Positions 7,001 through 9,076 of a stretch of DNA of 9,076 bases are shown here, one piece after another. Within the stretch, counting starts at the first letter, position 1. Each line of letters opens with the position of its first letter. A model generated the notes under the pieces. The model was not told the origin of the DNA. It saw only the letters and a list, made by a program, of their open reading frames with translations, and ran no database searches. The position numbers and the translations under genes were made by a program. Source of the DNA: Halanaerobium sp046541575 (GTDB lineage: Bacteria > Bacillota > Halanaerobiia > Halanaerobiales > Halanaerobiaceae); NCBI GenBank assembly GCA_046541575.1, contig JBKHDA010000073.1:1-9076 (forward strand), written 5' to 3'.

Positions 7001-7532
7001 CTCTAATACTGTACTGTCCGGGAGCTTCAACCATCTCTTCCCTTTTATAACCAAGAGCAAAAAGCTGCTGGCGTATTTTGTCAATATTCACTTCACTTCC
7101 GTTTTTGATATTTATACTTTTATCCTGATAAATATCTTTAGGTGGTAATTTTTTAAAAACAGCAGCTGGAGTTGTTAAAATGATTTTCTTTTTCTGATCA
7201 ATTGAAAAAATTAGTTCTGTCAGGACTTTAGTCCTTTCACTCATTGTTGTTAAATCAGGCATTAACTGCTCATGAGGAAGTATTTCTTCTTCTGGAAAAA
7301 CTAAAAACTCATCTTTCCCAATTAAACGAATCAAATCTTCCTGCATCTGCTGTAGATAATAATTATCCGGCAAAAAGAAAACTATATCCTTCTCTGCTTT
7401 TTTTAAAAAATTAACTGCAAAATATGAAATTCTACTGCCGCTCAAACCACTAATTGACTGGGTTGATGTATTTATATTTTTTGCAATTTTTTTTAATTTT
7501 TTATTTTCCAGTAATAAGTCTTTAAAGTTCAT
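4050..7532 (-). CDS. mfd: Transcription-repair coupling factor Mfd
   Basis: A DNA translocase of 1160 aa that pushes or removes RNA polymerase stalled at lesions and recruits UvrA for nucleotide excision repair. Domains in order: a UvrB-like N-terminal module (about 1-340, with YSIRGGIIDVF near 174-184); a divergent linker domain (about 370-470); the CarD-like RNA-polymerase-interacting domain (about 496-553, with GDYVVHENHGIGKY); RecG-like helicase domains with Walker A GDVGYGKT at 648-655, DEEQ at 749-752, TATPIPRTLHMAL at 775-787 and QLRGRVGR at 918-925; and the C-terminal TRCF domain (about 1015-1110) that binds the UvrB-like module to inhibit the enzyme. It appears intact and is the usual family length (about 1150-1180). 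The start is the ATG at 7532, with AAGGAG 9 bases upstream; the upstream in-frame TTG at 7553 precedes that site. It follows pth after a 118-base gap holding a hairpin. In B. subtilis fin (yabK) lies between these two genes and is absent here. Confidence 0.98.
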   Translation of the reverse strand: MNFKDLLLENKKLKKIAKNINTSTQSISGLSGSRISYFAVNFLKKAEKDIVFFLPDNYYLQQMQEDLIRLIGKDEFLVFPEEEILPHEQLMPDLTTMSERTKVLTELIFSIDQKKKIILTTPAAVFKKLPPKDIYQDKSINIKNGSEVNIDKIRQQLFALGYKREEMVEAPGQYSIRGGIIDVFTLLDEQPFRIELFGDEVDSIRKIDLTAQRSKKEVAQITIPPFANLVIDEEVVERAYPRLEAAYSKAVAKLVENNYQEEASYLREKAKKMLEDLKEKHRFPGFEQFLPFYYDQTASFFDYLEESIIFAVRPKKIEQLTQEHYQEITETHTRLLEQGMVFPQYIDNFITESDFKSEITKNQVVDINSEFDEKAAAEDDIHFDTSTLEPFHGQLELFSEKIMDLLHKKYRIAVTLNSSSKKRRVKMFLEEKNLVVGDNFDESRIVIFSDSLAEGFIFNDIKLAVFSDQEVFGNEQKRKRKIGDFEDGVEISSINDLKAGDYVVHENHGIGKYLGVKTLEIQGQHKDYLVLKYAGEDKLYVPTGKINLVQKYIGSDAGNPKLYKLGSSDWKKVKEKVQKSVEEMAVGLLELYAERETLTGYQFSEDDIWQQEFEDAFPFEETPDQKEAITQVKSDMESEKPMDRLLCGDVGYGKTEVAVRAAFKAALDSKQTAVLVPTTILAQQHYNTFSDRIDEFPVRVGILSRFNTASEQRKTLKKLIKGEIDILIGTHRLLSKDVIFDDLGLLIIDEEQRFGVTHKEKLKNLKRNVDVLTLTATPIPRTLHMALVGVRDMSLIETPPENRYPIRTFIKEYNKELIASAIRRELARDGQIYFVHNRVKDIEQTAGKLQKLMPEAKIAVAHGQMNEKRLEKIMYDFYHQKFDILVCTTIIETGLDIPNVNTIIINHADKMGLSQLYQLRGRVGRTNRIAYAYLLYERDRILPEVAEKRLEAIKEFSTLGSGFKIAMRDLEIRGAGNLLGPEQSGHIAAVGFSLYTKLLEGTIEELKGKADQEKIEVEVDLNLDAYIPDDYIKYEARKIEIYKKIKAIENEADALDTIDELIDRFGEPPLELMRLVNTARLKFLAAELNIDLIKEESGKIKCQFINSEVVDGSKLVEFSKKYRKKIKIKSAKKPQLLIKIDDPENIDKQLLKMLKDLKNI

Positions 7533-7541
7533 TTGATACTG

Positions 7542-7547
7542 CTCCTT
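7542..7547 (-). promoter_or_regulatory. Ribosome binding site that fixes the mfd start
   Basis: AAGGAG on the minus strand, 9 bases before the ATG at 7532. It excludes the in-frame TTG at 7553, which would place the Shine-Dalgarno sequence inside the gene. Confidence 0.8.
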
Positions 7548-7622
7548 AAGCAAAAACTTTTAAAATAGTAAAACTTTATCTTATTTGTCTTTTTTTATTA
7601 ATTATCAAAAAATGCTAAAATA

Positions 7623-7645
7623 GCCCCTACATAGAATGTACGGGC
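7623..7645 (-). terminator. Terminator-like hairpin between pth and mfd
   Basis: On the minus strand, 10-base arms (7636-7645 and 7623-7632) pair around a TCT loop, with one G-G mismatch flanked by four GC-type pairs and five further pairs. The downstream strand reads TATTTT, then, a few bases later, a run of six T. It begins 5 bases after the pth stop. The U-rich tail is interrupted, so partial read-through into mfd is likely. Only weak -35/-10 resemblances lie between this hairpin and mfd, and I do not call a promoter there. Confidence 0.55.
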
Positions 7646-7650
7646 CTCTC

Positions 7651-8208
7651 TTATCTATTATATTTATTCATTGCTTTCATTATATTTTCTTTGAGCATTA
7701 GTTCAACTGCCGAAACAGCTTCTTCCACAATTTGTTCAGAAATTTTCTTTTCTTCTCCCTGAAAAGTTGTCAGTACAAAGTCAGGTACCGGAATATTTTC
7801 TGATGGTCTGCCAATTCCAATTTTAAGCCGCTGAAAATCTTTAGTACCTAGATTATTAATGATTGATTTGATTCCATTATGGCCGCCACTGCTGCCATTT
7901 TGTTTAAACCTCATTTGGCCTAAATCAAGATCTAAGTCATCATGAATCACTAATAAATCTTTTGCTTCAATCTGAAAATAATCAAGAACTTTACTTATAG
8001 GCTGACCACTTTTATTCATATATTTCATCGGCTGAAAAATTATAACCTTTTCCCCACCAAAGAAAAAATCCCCAATAAGACCATCAAATTTATAACTGCT
8101 GTTAATATTAAATCTTTCAGCTAATTCTGCAGTCACCATAAATCCTATATTGTGTCTTGTTTTAGCATATTTTTCGCCTGGATTACCAAGACCTGCAATT
8201 ACTTTCAA
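7651..8208 (-). CDS. pth: Peptidyl-tRNA hydrolase Pth
   Basis: A 185-aa cytosolic esterase that cleaves peptidyl-tRNA released from stalled ribosomes, recycling tRNA. The bacterial Pth family signature opens the protein (GLGNPGEKY, then TRHNIGF). The expected catalytic and substrate-binding residues are present: N9, catalytic H19, N65 (in KYMNKSG), D90 (in IHDDLD), and H110 and N111 (in SGGHNG). The length is typical (about 185-195). The start is TTG at 8206-8208, with GGAGG 8 bases upstream. No ATG lies near the family's usual N-terminus, so the TTG start is well supported. It follows ctc by 67 bases, across a hairpin, and is probably co-transcribed from the ctc promoter. The ctc-pth pairing is conserved across Firmicutes and joins two translation-support functions. 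Confidence 0.97.
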   Translation of the reverse strand: MKVIAGLGNPGEKYAKTRHNIGFMVTAELAERFNINSSYKFDGLIGDFFFGGEKVIIFQPMKYMNKSGQPISKVLDYFQIEAKDLLVIHDDLDLDLGQMRFKQNGSSGGHNGIKSIINNLGTKDFQRLKIGIGRPSENIPVPDFVLTTFQGEEKKISEQIVEEAVSAVELMLKENIMKAMNKYNR

Positions 8209-8216
8209 ACTTCAAA

Positions 8217-8221
8217 CCTCC
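8217..8221 (-). promoter_or_regulatory. Ribosome binding site for the pth TTG start
   Basis: GGAGG on the minus strand, 8 bases before TTG at 8206-8208. A second TTG slightly upstream is out of frame with pth and too close to the site. Confidence 0.8.
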
Positions 8222-8234
8222 AATAATCAAATTA

Positions 8235-8259
8235 GAGCGCAGCTGTTCAGGCCGCGCTC
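8235..8259 (-). other. Intergenic hairpin between ctc and pth
   Basis: Nine-base arms (8251-8259 and 8235-8243 read on the minus strand) pair fully, including one G-U pair, around a 7-base loop. The stem is GC-rich (GAGCGC against GCGCTC). It is followed on the minus strand by TAATTTGATTATT rather than a run of T, so it is a poor intrinsic terminator for ctc. It may be an RNA-processing or mRNA-stability stem, or a partial attenuator that lowers pth expression relative to ctc. Confidence 0.5.
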
Positions 8260-8275
8260 AATATTTTTGATTTAG

Positions 8276-8956
8276 TTATTCCCAGGGCTCTGGTTCGTAT
8301 TCCCCTTCTTCTTCCTCTTCGCCTTCTTCTTCGTCTTCTTCGCCAATTACTTCTGGCTCTAAGAATTCTTCCTCTTCTTCTGTTTCTTCGTCTTCCTCTG
8401 CTAATTCAGTAGGTGTAACAACTGTTACAATAACCTCATCACTATCAGTAACAAGATCAATTCCCTCAGGAAGATCAAGATCAGCTACAGATAAAGATTC
8501 CCCAACTTCAAGTTCAGAAATATCAATTGTAATTTCTTCTGGAATTTCAGCAGGCAGTGTATCAATTTCAATTTCGCGTAATAGCTGCTGTAAAACTCCT
8601 CCATCACGTACCCCAACTGCTTCGCCTTCTAAATGCATTGGTACAGAAACAGTGATCTTCTCATCCATAGAAATGAATTGAAAATCAACGTGAAGTAAAT
8701 CCTGTTTAATAACATCTTTCTGATAATCTTTAATGATTACTGTTGATTCTTCCCCATCTTCTCCGACAAAAGTCAGATCAAAGATAGCATTAGACTGGAG
8801 AAGTTTTTCGATATCCAGTGGATCTATTTTAATAGATCTTGGTTCATTTCCTCTTCCATAAACAACACCAGGAATCAGTCCGTTTCTTCTTATTTTACGG
8901 GCTGCACCCTTTCCAGTTTCAGTTCTCAGTTCAGCTTCAATAGAATATCTCTCCAT
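8276..8956 (-). CDS. ctc: Large-subunit ribosomal protein L25/TL5/Ctc with long acidic tail
   Basis: A 226-aa 5S rRNA-binding protein of the 50S subunit (rplY; general stress protein Ctc in Bacillus). Residues 1 to about 92 form the L25 RNA-binding domain (GKGAARKIRRNGLIPGVVYG near 15-34, LLHVDFQFI near 87-95). Residues about 98-182 form the beta-rich TL5 C-terminal domain (VPMHLEGEAVGV, DISELEVGESL). Residues 187-226 are an extreme acidic tail with 27 Glu or Asp in 40 residues, ending in PEPWE. The two-domain length is normal for CTC proteins. Glu-rich tails occur in other members, though this one is long. The start is the ATG at 8956, with AAGGAG 9 bases upstream (8966-8971). It is the first gene after the right-edge promoter. 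In B. subtilis prs lies directly upstream; nothing of it is visible here. Confidence 0.95.
   Translation of the reverse strand: MERYSIEAELRTETGKGAARKIRRNGLIPGVVYGRGNEPRSIKIDPLDIEKLLQSNAIFDLTFVGEDGEESTVIIKDYQKDVIKQDLLHVDFQFISMDEKITVSVPMHLEGEAVGVRDGGVLQQLLREIEIDTLPAEIPEEITIDISELEVGESLSVADLDLPEGIDLVTDSDEVIVTVVTPTELAEEDEETEEEEEFLEPEVIGEEDEEEGEEEEEGEYEPEPWE
8279..8398 (-). repeat. GAA/GAG-rich low-complexity tract encoding the L25 acidic tail
   Basis: The coding strand here is almost all purine, built from runs of GAA, GAG and GAT/GAC codons (TTC and CTC triplets on the plus strand). It is a degenerate triplet tract rather than a perfect repeat. Such tracts tend to vary in length between strains through slippage or unequal recombination, and any change in multiples of three would keep the frame. 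Confidence 0.6.
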
Positions 8957-8989
8957 GACTATCCTCTCCTTGCATAAATTAAATTTTAA

Positions 8990-9013
8990 GCCAGATTAAA
9001 TGATAATACTGGC
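8990..9013 (-). other. Hairpin in the ctc leader
   Basis: On the minus strand, GCCAG (9009-9013) pairs with CTGGC (8990-8994). After one unpaired T, ATTA pairs with TAAT around a TCATT loop, giving nine pairs in all. It lies in the untranslated leader, between the expected start near 9039 and the ATG at 8956. It could affect ctc mRNA stability or be a protein-binding site for autoregulation. It matches no leader motif I know, and the stem is only moderately stable. Confidence 0.35.
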
Positions 9014-9045
9014 AGGTCTGCTTTAAATAAGACATAACAAATTTT

Positions 9046-9074
9046 ATTATAACATCAAAGCTCAGTTTGAGCAA
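9046..9074 (-). promoter_or_regulatory. SigA-like promoter of the ctc-pth operon
   Basis: On the minus strand, a perfect TATAAT (9046-9051) is preceded by TGT (extended -10). After a 17-base spacer comes TTGCTC (9069-9074), which matches only the TTG of the -35 consensus. Start is expected near 9039, giving a leader of about 80 nt. A 5-bp inverted repeat (GCTCA/TGAGC, 9060-9072) overlaps the -35 and spacer. It could be an operator or chance, and may belong to a longer structure cut off by the window edge. Confidence 0.75.
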
Positions 9075-9076
9075 GT

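Noticed and set aside
7533..7622. Possible promoter for mfd (TTGATA with TAAGAT, or TACTAT without a -35)
   Set aside because: The first pair has a 19-base spacer and a poor -10, and the second has no acceptable -35 at 16-18 bases. In such AT-rich sequence these matches are expected by chance.
8279..8398. Possible tandem repeat or CRISPR-like array in the TTC-rich stretch
   Set aside because: The periodicity is a codon-level triplet bias encoding Glu and Asp within L25; there are no spacer-repeat units.

Overview
The window is AT-rich and every supported gene lies on the minus strand, reading from right to left. It is a conserved housekeeping cluster of low-GC, spore-lineage Firmicutes: ctc/rplY (ribosomal protein L25), pth (peptidyl-tRNA hydrolase), mfd (transcription-repair coupling factor), a spoVB-type membrane flippase, mazG (nucleotide pyrophosphohydrolase) and a DacF-type D-alanyl-D-alanine carboxypeptidase. 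Gene order, strong AGGAGG-type ribosome binding sites, two TTG starts and consensus SigA-like promoters all point to Clostridia or a related class. The very acidic L25 tail and the simplified gene order would fit Halanaerobiales, but that placement is a guess from general knowledge.

Layout. At the right edge (9046-9074) is a SigA-like promoter with an extended -10, followed by a leader of about 80 nt containing a small hairpin, then ctc. A hairpin separates ctc from pth, and a terminator-like hairpin with an imperfect U-rich tail follows pth before mfd. mfd, spoVB, mazG and dacF follow with gaps of 55, 29 and 22 bases and no recognisable promoter between them, so they are probably co-transcribed. 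A GC-rich hairpin lies beyond dacF. The last ~200 bases at the left edge are not coding. They carry two near-consensus promoters (TTGACA, 17-bp spacers, extended -10) exactly 94 bp apart and pointing out of the window, plus an overlapping third candidate. That arrangement resembles a stable-RNA (rRNA or tRNA) operon promoter region, but the transcribed gene is outside the window.

Function. ctc and pth serve translation (5S rRNA-protein assembly and peptidyl-tRNA recycling). mfd couples DNA repair to stalled transcription. mazG cleans the nucleotide pool. spoVB and dacF act at the envelope or spore peptidoglycan. Compared with Bacillus subtilis (ctc-pth-fin-mfd-spoVT-spoVB-yabN), fin and spoVT are absent from their usual positions and the MazG protein lacks the methylase domain of YabN. 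I see no mobile element, CRISPR array, defence system or tRNA/rRNA gene, and no convincing new system. The most interesting parts are the left-edge promoter block, the simplified sporulation locus and the L25 acidic tail. Several start codons were reassigned from Shine-Dalgarno positions.
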